NCBI GenBank assembly: GCA_973895155.1
Contig: OZ316894.1
Location: 9,610,001 to 9,674,000 of the forward strand
Source: Marsupella aquatica
Lineage: Eukaryota; Marchantiophyta
DNA length: 64,000 nt
Direction of reading: 5' to 3'
The notes beneath the pieces are model-generated. The model saw only the letters and a program-made list of their open reading frames with translations, did no database searches and was not told the DNA's origin. The translations under genes were made by a program, and so were the position numbers. Shown here in pieces: positions 45,439 to 58,060 of this stretch (positions are counted from its first letter, which is position 1; each line of letters starts with the position of its first letter).

Positions 45439-47019
45439 GCTTTCTTTCCCCGAGAGTACAGCAATGTAGCTTTCCCTGACAGTAGTTTAGGTTCAAATGT
45501 AATACTTCGCAAATAGGATTTTGTTCTGAAATGCTGGGAGGACAGCTCATCCCAGATTAGAAAACCTTATGCAAAGGTCCCATGGATTTTCTCCCACGAA
45601 AGAAAGATCTGCCCATAGGGTACGAGAGTAAAATAAATTTCGGAGGGTCCTGGACCACGTTTAGTTAATGCCCAGTAGTTAGTATTCGAACTGAAACACC
45701 TGTAACTTCACAAGAACGGCCACTTGCTCTAATCGTTCACTTTGCACGAGTAGACCTTCGTACTTTTTTGTGAGTTTTAAATTATTCCAGACAGTTGCCA
45801 TAGATAACTAGAGCAAGATTCGGTAGGGAGCATGCTAGGAATTGGCTTTTAAAGCTGCTTGCAAATCCTGGTACTTCCAGCAACAGCACTGTAAAAATTC
45901 TAGCATATCCCCTTGCCTACAAGAATCTCTTGTCCTCGTACATCAATGATGTTGTCGAAACTGTCAATGCCCAGTTGTATTCTTGTATGGGTTTTCGGAA
46001 GGATTAATCTTCTGGGACGAGTAACAAATGTTTGAGACATCCAACCCCGGAAGTACTCGTTGACCTAGACGTGATGGTCTGCTGTTGTCTGTCATGATTC
46101 CCCATCGTTCAGAACTTCTTACGCTAGGCTATGTCATGAGTCCTATTGGCGACAATACTCTCTCAAAGGACATGACGTATTTATAACCGTTGAAGACAGC
46201 ATAGATACAGTAGTTTCTGCATTGTCATCTTGTAAAGCCAATTTGCACGTGTGATTCTCACGCCAAGAGGCACCCGACTCGAAATCTTAAGTAATCGTAA
46301 GTTCCTGAAACGTATAATCTGCCCCGGTTTTAGAGCCAACTTCTCCTAAAATTCTTGGCCAAAGAAACTGCCTTCATCTCCTCTCGTCCAGCTTACCATG
46401 TTGGTTTCCAATTTCTTCAACTTTAAAGCAAAGCATGACATGTCTTCTCTTCATAGACAAATTGCAGTTCAATAACAGAAAGTGGAATAAACCTCTTAAA
46501 CTTCAAAGCAAAACATGAGCATGTCGTCTCTTCATAGACAAATTACAGTCCACAGACAGAATGTAGAGTAACCCAACGCTTAGCAAAACATAAGCCTTGG
46601 TATTTACAGCTGATTGTCCTATCCTGTCCTGTCCCGTCCCGTGGGCCTCTCTACAGTATTGCATCCCGCACTCGTTTAAGTCCCTAAAAGTGGTCCCAGC
46701 AATGCTGCCGAGCAGTGCCGACCCAAAATACCCCCAAACTCCAGAGCGCTTTTTGGGCTAGAGTACTGTTCAAATAGGACCATAGCATCCCATTCCATGC
46801 AACAACGTTACGGTACAATCTTCCACCCTCCTTCACCGCACGCTGACGGCATCGTGTGCCAGTTTGCTCGCTTACAGGCTTCCAGTCCTCCTCATTTCAA
46901 GTTGAATGCCCAAACACTGATATCCCCATGTTGAACGACATCAGCTCACAGGAATTTGACGGCTCTTTCTGGGTCAACAGGGGCGGGGAGTAGAGTAGAG
47001 TAGCGTAGCGTAGAGTAGA

Positions 47020-47020
<1 letters not shown>
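45439..47020. other. Intergenic with a two-copy repeat
   Basis: No gene recognised. A unit of about 77 bp (TTCATAGACAAATT-CAGT, AAAGCAAA-CATGA) is duplicated at about 46419-46575. The left part should hold the 3' untranslated region of the GIY-YIG-like gene. Confidence 0.5.

Positions 47021-47023
<3 letters not shown>

Positions 47024-47064
<41 letters not shown>
47024..47064. repeat. GA dinucleotide microsatellite
   Basis: About twenty GA units, preceded by GTAGA/GCGTA short repeats, in the probable 5' leader or core promoter of the maspardin gene. GA/CT tracts in that position are common in plant promoters. Confidence 0.95.
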
Positions 47065-47066
<2 letters not shown>

Positions 47067-47350
47067 GTGGAGGTCCGCTCGGAGTCGATTATCCTGAGAA
47101 AGGTCGCAGCGTCGTAGACCACAAGGCGAACAAGAAAGGAGGGATCGAAGGAAACGTTAGGAGATGGTAGAGGAGAGGAGTGCAACGGAAGAGGGGAAGG
47201 AAACAACGGGAAGGAGGAATGTGCTGCTGCACCCGCTGCCGCCCATCATTACTCGATGCGCCTTCTGCACCCCTGAGGAGGTATGAGAGGCAGTAATAGT
47301 ACTGCCACAACCACGCCGCAAGGATTGCTGCTGGAAGAAAGACCGCCCAC

Positions 47351-48193
47351 ATGGCGAATGTGCTGCCCCCCGGTGATTTCGTCCACTTCAAGGGCAGCGT
47401 GCCGTTGCACCATGTTTCCATCGGTGCAAGTCAGTGGCGGTACTACGATCACGGGCCGAAAGGTGTGGCGCCTGTGGTCTGCCTGTGTGGCATTGCCGGA
47501 AGGGCTGAGGTGTTCTATAAGCAGATTCTGAGCCTGTCCTCCAAGGGATATAGGGTGATTGCTGCAGATGCCCCGCCAGTTCGGAATCACCGGGAGTGGG
47601 TCACTTCGTTCGAGAAATTTCTGGATAATCTCGGCGTCCATCACATCCATTTGTATGGCACTTCTCTCGGAGGGTTTTTGGCTCAGTTCTTTGCTCAGTA
47701 CAGCGTGAGGCGTGTGAAATCGCTGCTGCTCTCCAACACCTTTTTGGACACAGCTGCCCTACACGACGACCAGGTCTGGGGATCGCTTTTGCAGTGGACT
47801 CCTGAATTTGTGTTGAAGCGGCACATTTTGTCTGGGATCCGGGATGTTCCTCAGGACCCTTCCATAGCTGACTCCATAGACTTCGTTGTGGGTCAGCTGG
47901 AAATGCTATCTCGGGACGAGCTTGCCTCACGGCTTAGGTTGAAGTCTTTGCCAGCTTCAATTGGAAAACTTGCCCTCCCGGACTCGCTAATCACGATCAT
48001 GGATACGAATGACTACTGTGAAGTACCTCAGGTGCTCAAGGACCAGGTTGTAAACAGGTATCAGGGCGCTCGGCGGGCTCACCTCAAGTCAGGAGGAGAC
48101 TTCCCGTTCCTTTCTCGAGCCGGAGAGGTTACATTGCATTTACAGCTCCACTTGATGCGGGCTGGAGTTGAATGCCAAGAGCCACTACAGTAG
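47351..48193 (+). CDS. Maspardin-like alpha/beta hydrolase
   Basis: A single-exon gene for 280 residues, the plant relative of human SPG21/ACP33 maspardin, an endosome/trans-Golgi protein without proven enzyme activity. Family blocks: VPLHHVSIGASQWRYYDHGP at residues 17-36, AEVFYKQILSLSSKGYRVI, FEKFLDNLGVHHIHLYGTSL with the nucleophile-elbow G-T-S-L-G-G and its serine, SLLLSNTFLDT, IADSIDFVV, LITIMDTNDYC and KSGGDFPFLSR. Plant members often extend well beyond the hydrolase domain; this one stops soon after HLMRAGVE, so a spliced 3' extension downstream is possible. The start is supported because homology begins within 15 residues. Confidence 0.9.
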   Translation: MANVLPPGDFVHFKGSVPLHHVSIGASQWRYYDHGPKGVAPVVCLCGIAGRAEVFYKQILSLSSKGYRVIAADAPPVRNHREWVTSFEKFLDNLGVHHIHLYGTSLGGFLAQFFAQYSVRRVKSLLLSNTFLDTAALHDDQVWGSLLQWTPEFVLKRHILSGIRDVPQDPSIADSIDFVVGQLEMLSRDELASRLRLKSLPASIGKLALPDSLITIMDTNDYCEVPQVLKDQVVNRYQGARRAHLKSGGDFPFLSRAGEVTLHLQLHLMRAGVECQEPLQ

Positions 48194-50621
48194 ACGAAGA
48201 TGTGACAACATCTACAGCAGGCGAGGCAAGCACAAAAAATTGAAAGTAGTTGCAAAATGTAGTGAAACGAGCATCTATCAGAGGCGAGTTCCTGAGAAAG
48301 TGGGAGATAATTGGATCTCCTCATCAAGTGACCCAAGTAGCTATAGAAATGGTTCCACTGGAAAACCGTCACAAGAATCGAAAGGGAGCAAAGTGGAAGG
48401 TGTGTGTCATCACCACTGCAAGGAAAGTGCTCTGATCAGCCTCTAAACCCAGGCGAGCATTCCAGACATTCAAGCTCAAGTCAAATTCGCCTCGTGATGT
48501 TACCTGTTCCTCATTTGGTGCCAGATTACTCATTTCATTTACGAGACTCTGGCCAGAAGCACATTCTTTTACTTGGGGACTATTGGAGTTTCACAAAGTA
48601 GGTTTCGTGCGGGGATTGGGTTCACAACGTCGAAGTGTGTCTGTACAAATGTAGTAAGATTCGAAGACACTGTCGCTGATTGACATTGTTATGGGTGATG
48701 TATAATCCCCTCCCAAAGGACCCGTGATAACACGTCTACCGGGAAATCTTTAGAATACATTCGTCCCTGTCCTCTATTACAAATTTCAAGTTTTGACGAG
48801 CAAGTGAGCTGCAATTGCGAGGGGCAATTGCTGTAAATCATGTGAAATCTGTGGTAGCAACCTGATTGTCGAAGACTTTGGGGTGAACCCCAGAATCATG
48901 ATTGTCTGTCTTTCCGAGGATCCTGTCGTACTCATGTCCTCACGATTCTGTCCAGCATTTATATTTCAACCTTTTTGGGTTGGTTGTTATTTCCGTCTGC
49001 GCAATGAGATGAGAGCCAAAGACTAGTAGCGCCATGAGGTGATGCAAATGACGCTAGCACATACCTGCCATTGACAAATATTGATATGCTGAAACGTCCA
49101 CTTTTCAAAATTCGTTGACAGCTTCTCATTGTTCAGTTTTCACATATGTTCGTTTGAAACAGTCTGCTTTTTCAGCAGTGGGTACTGCTATTTTGCAACA
49201 TGGTGACAGGATTGATATAGCAGTGATGAACGTAAGGTAAAAGTGCTTCGTCAACCGTCTTGAACGCCAAACTGGCGGCGGCCTTTCTGAGACGAAGATG
49301 ACCTTCAGCCAATGATATTACTGCTTTTTGCAATATGGCGACAGGATTGTTGTAGCAGTGGACGAACGTAAAATAAGTGTGCTTCGTCGTCTGTCCTGAA
49401 AGCCAAATCTTGTGGTGGCCTTTCTGAGACGCGAACATGACTTGCAGCCAATGATAGTTAGGAGAATCACTTGTTCCAAGTGGTCATGTGGCTGGATGTT
49501 GTCTAAGCCAAGATTTTAGAGGGCCCAAAGTGCACATTGGAATCTGGCTAGTTCGAAGAGTCTCATGTCGTTGGATCTCCTCAAGATTTGCAAAGACAAA
49601 TGTGGAGAACCGTCCCGTGATAAGTCCTGTTAGTATGCACCTGCAGTGTTCATTATAACCACTACAATCATGATTGCTGGAACTTTCTGTTTTTTCTGCA
49701 AGGATTATGGATTCGCATATGAGAGGGAACTTTTCTCAAAAAGGAGATATCCAGAAATAAGAAAAACATAATAGAACACGATGCAACAAGCATAGACAAT
49801 ACTCTAGATGTCCTCGTATCGTTACGGAAATGTGGAGGTCGCTAAATACCCCTTTGCAAAGTAGACTTGAGACGAAAAACAATCTGTAAGCATGACATGC
49901 CATTGTCGACCTGAACAGGTCCTTAAAAAGTCCATGACAATTACTGAAAGCCTTTATTTACAACTTACCAGCTTCAATGGAAAAATGTTCTGTTGAAACC
50001 AACATTAAGGTACTGATTGTGCCTAGCCTTCCCGTGAGGTAACAACACCCAAGGCTAGCCATAAAATCTCCTTGCCATGGCAAGATCGATATGGAACATC
50101 CATGTGAAAGAACCAAAGCCTGGTGGGAATGTGAGATTTAACTATAGCACTCTATATAAACCTCCGTGAAAAGTCACATCAGCTGTAGTACTTTTGTCAC
50201 AAAAGTGACAGTCATTGCTGTAAATCAGTTCCTGAACAAGGGATCACTCCGGGGTTGTCCCCATACATCATAGCAATTTGGAGTAACACATAGAATTCGT
50301 TACCCTAGCCAGTATGACAGACAACACGTTCTTGACTGTCTGTCACAAACCTTCTTACTGTAGATTCCATGGAAAGGACGAGGTACGGGCTGAGACCGAA
50401 AACGTTTAGAGCAAGAATCTGCCGAGACACCTTCACAAGAGATGTCTAACTAAGAATAACCATTACTCGTCAAAACAGCTACATTTTACTCTCCATTAGA
50501 TACAATTGTGCTGTCAGGTCTGTGCTCAGCAACTCTTCAGATGTTGCCAGTGTACCACTGCTCCTTCAATGTTGCTAACGGATTCGCTTGTCATCCTCTT
50601 GCTCAGGCATAATTTGGTTAG
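48194..50621. other. Intergenic, with a two-copy repeat
   Basis: No gene recognised. Two units of about 140 bp at 49175-49315 and 49316-49458 share ATGG-GACAGGATTG, GAACGTAA, GTGCTTCGTC, GGCCTTTCTGAGACG and CAGCCAATGATA. The 3' untranslated region of the maspardin gene lies at the left. Confidence 0.55.
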
Positions 50622-53492
50622 TCAGTCCCAGACGCTTCCTGGCAAACACTTCCTCCTCTGCAAAGTGATCAACCAGAAAAGTAGGATGTGAGGATAGAGG
50701 TTTCAGTTCACAAGAGAGAATCGGGGACCATATGAGAGTATGATCTCTGAGAAGAATTATGCCTATCCTATGTCATACTTTTCTGCTACATGATTCAAAA
50801 TGAGAATCAGACAGCTAGGTTTCAAGTCACCTCAGAAAATCCTCAATGCCTCAGTATGCTTGACCCAAAGACCCATGAAGACGACAATTCATAGCTCCTA
50901 TCCGTGGCAAGTTAATAGCATGTATTGAAGGTAGGATACCTGTGCTTCAACTAAATCAGCCATGCGGACGAGCCGTCTCCTCAAATTGGTGACTTCATCT
51001 TCACAGGAACCCCCTCCTTTTTCTTCAGCAAGATCTGAGCTTGTACAAACGTGCAAGATGTCATTATGATCTATATCATTCTTAAATCAAGACAAGCAAG
51101 AAATTAGAGAGTAATGACAGCTGACTCACTGTAGTAGTACGAAGAAAGGATATTAATACGCTCCAGAGGCTGCACATGGGAAAGCAAAAACGAGATTAAA
51201 ATGGCACACATGGAGGCATGGCAAATACCTTTAATGTGCGTTCTATCACCGATGAAACTAAAATACTAAGCAATTTCGAAGGGATTCGTAGTGAAATAAA
51301 TCTCCAAGACAACAATGAACATAAAAGGAAATCTGAAAGGTCGCCAATTGAGAGGTACAGTTGCTTCTAGAAAATCGTCTTCAAAGTTCTGTGGAGCATC
51401 TCAGCTTACCATTACAAAGATGCCTTCTTTTCGTGTCTGCACCTCCTCAATTCTGGCAAGAGTGTCATCGCCTTTTGTTACCTTCCCAAATATTGCGTAC
51501 TGTTGAGAAAAAGGAAACGACAAATTCTGTAGCAATCAGCTGAATAAGATTTGAAATAAATATGGCAAAAGACAAGGTGAGTTTAATGACTTCCAGATGC
51601 ATACTTATGAAATGGATCACTAATCAGTCTATACCTTGAGGTTGTCCTATGAGCTACAGGAAAAAGAAGCCGGAAGGCAAATTGGCAGTTCGAAACAAAG
51701 TTGCACTCCCATGGACCATGAATATTGTTACCTCTCCATCAAGATGAGGTGCAGGGTTCAATAGAAATGAAAATGAAGACCCTCCGCTGTTAGGGTCACT
51801 GTGCCTGAAATTCAAATGGGGATTAGGAGCAATTTCTCATTCCAGCTACGTGGCATTGTAACGAATTCCGCAAGATGTTTTTGTCATTCGACGTCACGCA
51901 TGGAGATGGACCATTGACCACCTACCACTTGCACTATGGGGGGCATGCTAGTCAAATAAAGTGTCTGGACGCAAGAGTTTTGACTTGCGGTGTCTGAAGT
52001 TGTAGCTCCTATCTAATACATATACCCATGCCATGCCCAGATTTCCTGCAGCTAGCAAGTCCCTATTCGGTAAAAATGACATGAAAAGGAGATTCTCTGT
52101 GATGGCCAAACCAACATTACTCTGAAGGGCGAGTGAAGTACCACATACCGTCCCATGGAAAGGACACCACGAACGTGTTTCACTTTAGAGAACTCCCCAG
52201 GAATCGTCTTAACTCCTTCTGTCCGCTGCTCTTCATTCAGAGAAGCTTCTCTCCCATATACAACATCTGCAACTTGTGCTACAAAACCTTTGTCCACCTG
52301 TAACTTTGTATTAGAGGAAAATCTGGGCACACAGTTTGCCCTGATGCCACCGGCTACAATATGAACACATTAGTTTGACAAAAACATTGAGTTTATAAAA
52401 ACAATGTAAAGAGCAACTTTCTTACTAATGCAATAGACGATGACAAACCCAATGTCCAGCAACTATTATAAGAGAACAATACCAATGTAAATTAGCCAAT
52501 TTGACATCACTGGTCCGTCTTACCTACCCATATCGTCTATGACAACTGCGGGGTTAACAAAAGAGATGCTTGGTCACATGAAGTGAAGATCAAGAATTAA
52601 TTTGCTGTATACGGGTGAAGAAGAGAACTCTGACCCGGAAAAAGTGGTTCGTGTTGTAGGCTCCCAATTTGACGAGCTTCAAGATATGCTCCACAGTTTT
52701 TGGAGCAACATCAGGATAAAATCCAAACTCTATATCACCGAACTTAGTCTGCACAGCAATCACAGCCCGTTTCTATGTCTCAACGTTGCATGAAAGAATC
52801 GGAACAGTTGCCAACTTGAGCTCTCTATCCTGAAATGAGAAGTGCTTCCACTACTGTACCAAACTCCTAGGGACAGACACTCCGCATACACCTTAAACCC
52901 TTGGGTAGATCTGTCGTGCTAGTTATATCGAGGGCCAACAGATTTCAATGCATTCAGTTTGGTACGTGACTTCGAATGCCATGACAGGTGCTCCAATCAA
53001 GTACACTGGTCCGGGTTGCTCGTCCGAACGGAGTAAGGTTGGCAGCTTGTTACGAGAGCGAATGCTTAGCTTGAACCTTATCCACAGGACAGATTGTCTA
53101 TGGATCCTGCTGCTCAAGTGAATTGTTCTTAACTATTTGAATTGAAATTCCTCGATAAGATAAGGAACGGTCATTTCTCCGGAACTAATGATCATTGTCC
53201 TCTCGCACCAGCCAGCTCAATACAAAAAGTAGTCCCCAATCGAAGAGCTTTTTCGCAAAAACGCCTTTAGCTTCTCACCTAGATTGTCACCAGTATTGAA
53301 AATACTAAAAACTATTGGCAGGCAACGGAATTTCATTACATCACAGCATAGTCAATGAAGTTCTCTCACCTGGAAAACTACACGGATGGATCCAAGCTGG
53401 GGTTCTGCCGCGGCGCCAAACCCCGCAAGCCCCAATAGACAGCAAGTTAGCAAAAGCGGCCCCCAACAACGGTATGGAAACGTCGGCGCCAT
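50622..53492 (-). CDS. CYP23: Cyclophilin-type peptidyl-prolyl isomerase, CYP23-like
   Basis: A secretory-pathway cyclophilin. Eight exons, 53492-53370, 52748-52635, 52297-52149, 51804-51732, 51499-51410, 51169-51130, 51034-50940 and 50657-50622, give 239 residues. The start (53492) yields a hydrophobic signal (CWGPLLLTCCLLGLAGFGAA). Landmarks: TKFGDIEFGFYPDVAPKTVE, HFFRVDKGFVAQVADV, GVLSMGR, PHLDGEYAIFGKVTKGDDTL, EGIFVMPLERINILSSYYY and a C-terminal SCEDEV-NLRRRL coiled segment ending RRKCLPGSVWD. This order matches plant CYP23 from knowledge. In CYP23 the residues that usually bind cyclosporin are altered, so isomerase strength is uncertain. All borders have GT..AG and consistent phase; the last 12 codons sit in a separate small exon. 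Confidence 0.92.
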
Positions 53493-54220
53493 CAGGCCTG
53501 TAGCACTCACAAAGGTCTCAAAAGAGGCCGTGGCTGACTTGCGAAGGAACTTCTTCTTGCAGCGCTGATACCCAAAAACTCCTCCCGGCCGTTCCTCCGG
53601 TCTAGAGATGTTCTCCTCTTCACAATCACTGCATTGGCACCCACCTTCCCAAAAGCCGACCACACTCCTGTGTCCGTCTATCTGAAACTTTCTCTCAGCT
53701 TCGATGCAACCCTACTTGCTCTGCATCCATTCCAACCTTATCAGAGAACTCCAAAATTGCTATCTGGTGCAAGAAACCTTTCAATCACGCATATGACGTC
53801 CTGCTTCCCCGTTCGCATTGACAAGGACATTGATCCTAAACAGACAGCAATGACAGATTCACTCGTTGCCCTTCTTGCAGCTAAGATGGCAGACCTCGTC
53901 GAAAGGGAGGCCAATGATACTGTTCTGGGGTAGTGTGACGGATGAGGATGAAAGTTCACTTTCACGTTTCTCGTTACGAACGGAAGTCTTTGGCAAAACG
54001 TTGGAACAGATAACAGAGAACAAAGAAAAGAATCACTTCCTTTCAACTCAGAAAGCGGGAAAAAAAAGGAATTGAAGAGAAATTTGAAATCAATTCTCAA
54101 TTCAGTCGGTAGAAACTTACGTTGATTTCGTTTAGACTGTAATTGTACGTGTTTGTTGTGTGATCGATCGATCGATCAATAGATTATTTGGGTAAAGAGG
54201 GTTGAAGCCAGCAAAACTCG
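53493..54220. promoter_or_regulatory. Upstream region of CYP23
   Basis: Should contain the CYP23 leader and promoter. A plus-strand open frame (53634-53933) has no recognisable motif and runs against the gene. Confidence 0.4.
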
Positions 54221-54470
54221 GGAACAATTTATCTGACAAAACTCCAGTGCGAAACCAAAACTCCAGTAAAAACAGATCGTCCAAAATTTGGAAACAATTT
54301 ATTTGACAAAACTCCAGAGGGAAAACAAAAGAAGAAATTTAGAGTCGTCCAAAATTTGGGAATGAAAAGAGGGAAAACAAAATTCAAGAAATGTAGAGTC
54401 GTCCAAAATTTGGGAATGAAAAGACGGAAAACAAAACGCAAGAAGCGGAGGAGACGTACAAAATTTGGGA
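54221..54470. repeat. Minisatellite next to the tRNA gene
   Basis: Units of 40-65 bp contain TCGTCCAAAATTTGG, GACAAAACTCCAG and GGGAATGAAAAGA-GGAAAAC. About four diverged copies end some 30 bp from the 3' end of the tRNA-Gly. Confidence 0.75.
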
Positions 54471-54498
54471 TTTACGAAGGGCTCCAAACACAACATGT

Positions 54499-54569
54499 TG
54501 CACTGCCCGGGAATCGAACCCGGGTCTGTACCGTGGCAGGGTACTATTCTACCACTAGACCAGCAGTGC
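54499..54569 (-). tRNA. tRNA-Gly (anticodon GCC)
   Basis: A complete 71-base cloverleaf. The acceptor stem GCACTGC pairs with GCAGTGC and the discriminator is A. The A box is TGGTCTAGTGG, the anticodon stem-loop carries GCC (54535-54537) and the B box is GGGTTCGATTCCC. No intron, and CCA is not encoded, as usual for eukaryotes. It is very close to the standard plant tRNA-Gly(GCC) and should be functional. Confidence 0.97.
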
Positions 54570-55715
54570 TACATATTCGGATTCTGGAGAGTAACAATTT
54601 GTTAAGATTTTGATCGGAGTTATTTTCATCATTTAGTACTTTCAATAAGTCAGACCTATATTAAAGTGAGTACTTAAATGATGACGCTCATCACTGGGGA
54701 GTAGGTCACAAATGACTAAGTGACATTAGTACATGTCTAGATGTGTTGAGAAGAAGGGTTGTGTGTGAATCAAATGACGTGTCAAACCCAAGTTGAAGAC
54801 TGGGGTGCAAGGTGAGGTGCAATGGCAACTGGATTTCTGTGTTATCTGCCTCTTGGGGTTAGTTTGGAGCCAGGGTAACTGGATTTTGTCCTCTTGGAGT
54901 TTGTTTTTCTAATGTTTTTCTATGTGCTCCACTGGTCTTGGGGACATGAGCTTTTCAAACAAAAAAAATAGAAATAGAAATGGAGAGAGGTCCAAGGTGG
55001 AGGTCCGATGCTGTAAAAGGGGTGAGAGGCAGGGAGGAACGGAGAGAATAGGTTTTGCACCTTCCACCATTGCCCTACTGTCTTTCCCGCCAGGGCGTTG
55101 TGTGTTAGTAAATGGATTTTTTTGGGTTTCCATAAGAATTTAACACATTGTAATTGGAAAAGTCAGAAGGAATATTTTTGCTTTTGAGTCTAATTTATTG
55201 GATACCCAAGAAACAACGTCCGGGACTTGTGTTTGAATATTAGTGTTGTGTTTGAGTTGGACACTCAGTTTGAAATTTGACCCCAAGATGTTCTACATTG
55301 ATCATAAATAGTACTAAAATTCAAGAATCATATAATCCATTGCCCATTTTCAAACACGACGCCCCAGGTGAACTATTTGAATAGAGCGCTCCATGGCCCG
55401 CTATTCAAATACACGTTGTGTTCGAGGGAAGACTCTGTGTTTGGGGGAAGAGTAGTCATCTGGCTACATTGCGTCTATTAAATACTCCGCAATTCACCCT
55501 ACCCCAAACTCCTTTGCCCTTGTAGTTTAGGGTGCAAGCTCCTCCCAGCAATACTCCCCTACCCAAATAGATCTGGATTCGCATTTTATCCAAAGAATGT
55601 GTGTGTGATAAAGTGAAATCGGTACTTACATTATTTTTCTAGGCAATTATCTAACTAAGTAGATAACAAACAATTTAAAAATATTTGAAAGGTAACTAAT
55701 ATGGTTACAGTAAAA
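54570..55715. other. Intergenic, nothing recognised
   Basis: No gene. Short open frames only. Left flank of the LTR element and its duplicated surroundings. Confidence 0.5.
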
Positions 55716-55827
55716 TGACATCATATTCTGGTTTTTTTATGCTTCATATTTCCCAACATGGTGCTTCATAATTTACACCCATATGAACACAAACATGACA
55801 AGAAACCTCAAAATGACATAATATTCT
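55716..55827. repeat. Flanking repeat, related to 59454-59530
   Basis: AATATGGTGC-like, CATAATTTACAC, ATATGAACACAAACATGACA and AGAAACCTCA occur both here and just right of the LTR element. The target was therefore already a tandem duplication before insertion. Confidence 0.7.
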
Positions 55828-55832
55828 GGTTT

Positions 55833-55974
55833 TGTTGAGGAATGATGCAGGAAATGATAATGAGATTCCTCTCTATAGAATGAATGGGTGCATCTCTATA
55901 TATAGTCTCCGTCCGAGTTATCCTATACGATAACTATGGTTAAGGTAACCATGGAGTCTAGTTAGGGTATAACA
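55833..55974 (-). repeat. LTR, left copy (3' LTR by sense strand)
   Basis: Runs from TGTTGAGGAATG to GGGTATAACA, bounded by TG..CA, same length as the right copy. Confidence 0.9.
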
Positions 55975-57539
55975 CTCCCCCTTGGCTATATAGTGATAAC
56001 TATGTAGACAAAAAGTCTTCTAACTAGATTATCATGCTTATAAACATGGCATGATTTGAGTACAAATGAGGAAGGTACTGCCTCGTTAAAACCTTTAACA
56101 GTTCTAAAAAACTCTATCAGGGTAACAGAGAAAAAAAATAAAAAATCTCGGCTCTAAAGGAAAAAGAGTACAGCCCTGTCGGTCCTCAAGTGAATTCGGT
56201 GGTATGTGGAGTTAACAGCAACAACTCCACTCCGTCAAAATGCATGAACAAGTTGTCATATGCTCTACGACTCAACAACAACGCGACATGTCTCCAAATC
56301 GCTCACCATCGCGCATACATCCGCACATACATCCTCGCATCGAATACAAATTAAAACATATATGAAAAAATGATTAGTAATTAAGTTATTATCATAAAAT
56401 CACTTGTCCATGGCTCATCTGCGCAAAGTGTAAAGTATAATAATAAATAATGTCATCTCGTGCAACTGAGTGCGTAAAGTATGGGATGTAAAAAGTCCAA
56501 AAAATATGATCTCCCCCTCAAAACAAGGTTTCGAGGAATATATTATTCTCGTAAAACTCAAATATCGAAACTCTCCCTTAGAGTTCAAGGACTCCTAATT
56601 AGATTCTTAAATAGAGGGTTCTTGTGCAAAATGCACAATTCGCAAGCGTGTGTAGTCGACACACAAAGAAATCTCTCAATCTTAGATTTTAAAAACATGT
56701 AGTATCAAATAGTTTTTATGTGAAAAATAATCTGCAGCACCAAAGGGTGTGCATTCACAACACCAGCGGGTGTGTGTATAATATGGCACGTTTGCCCTGC
56801 ACGTCTGCAGTTCTCATATTTTGACAAAAAGTGTCAAGTCAATATAACTTCACAAATAACCCTGTGGAATCCAAACCTTCAGTCGAACGTCCATGTGTGT
56901 CATAGCACAGAGAAATGCTAGCTCAAAATGATTCGCTATCTTGCGGAGGTAAAGTGATATTCATAAATGTCAAACAACTCCGCATAAAAATAGTTTAGAG
57001 CTAGTGATAGTCAAAAGATCCCACTTAATGACCAAGTACCAAAATGTAATCGTAGTGGGTAAATCAAGTGTGATTGGGGTTTGAGAAAATAAACTTTCTC
57101 CCCCTAAATATGCATATATTATAGTTGAAAGCTAGAATTAAGTTGGACCGGACAAAGTTATGGGGTTTGCCCATATTAACCCCCCATTACTCATTCTGAT
57201 TTGAGTTTACTTCGGGTTTCTAAATATTCGCAGTTAGACCCCTAAAGGGTTATTGATTATCCGCTTTTGGATATGGCCGGGAACTAAGGTCATGGAACTA
57301 ACCTGAAGTACTGTACCTTAGATTATTCTGGATCTTTCGTGAGAAACATATCTGCCATCGATCTCAGAAAATCTATACCTTACCAAAATACCTCAAAAAC
57401 TAGGTCATAGAGCATGGTTAAAGGTATGGTATTAGTTCCGTACTTAAAAACTATCATCCCACCGAACAATGGCTATAAAAGCTCTCGTTGGAGTTGTTTA
57501 TGGTGTAAAGGCCATGAGGATAAGACCCTTAAGTAAGAT

Positions 57540-58060
57540 ATTGCCCTAATGTAGGGTGTAAATGGGTGTAAACCCATGTCAATTGGTGTAAAAGTTGTAA
57601 ATGGTCAATTTACACACAAAAGTGTATGGACCAAATTTTACTCCCCCTGATGGTGTAAATTGGTGTAAACCAGTGTAAATGCTATAAGCAAGTGTAATCT
57701 GGTGTAACCAGTGTAAACAAGTATAAACCCAATGTAAAGCATGGGATTATACAATGGTAAGACATACACCAGTGTAAACTGGTGTCATGAGGTATAATCT
57801 AGGATGGTATCATTAGGTGTAAACTAGGGGTGTAAAATGGTGTAAAAACCATTTTGTGATTGAAATGGGTGTAATAATCACTTTGTAAATGGAAAGTAGA
57901 GGTATTTCCAATGTGCAAAGTCAAGTAAGGGTGGTATGACATGTAAATATGTCAAATGCATGTAAAGCATGTTAATGTATGCAAATTCAACAAGTGACAT
58001 GTAATTTCCCTAAACCAGTTGATGTGTTTACATGTGTAAACTGTGTAAATTGCTGTGTAA
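57540..58060. repeat. Degenerate GTGTAAA minisatellite
   Basis: GGTGTAAA, AGTGTAAA and CATGTAAA words recur more than twenty times. It lies inside the LTR element and is flanked by unrelated AT-rich text. Confidence 0.8.
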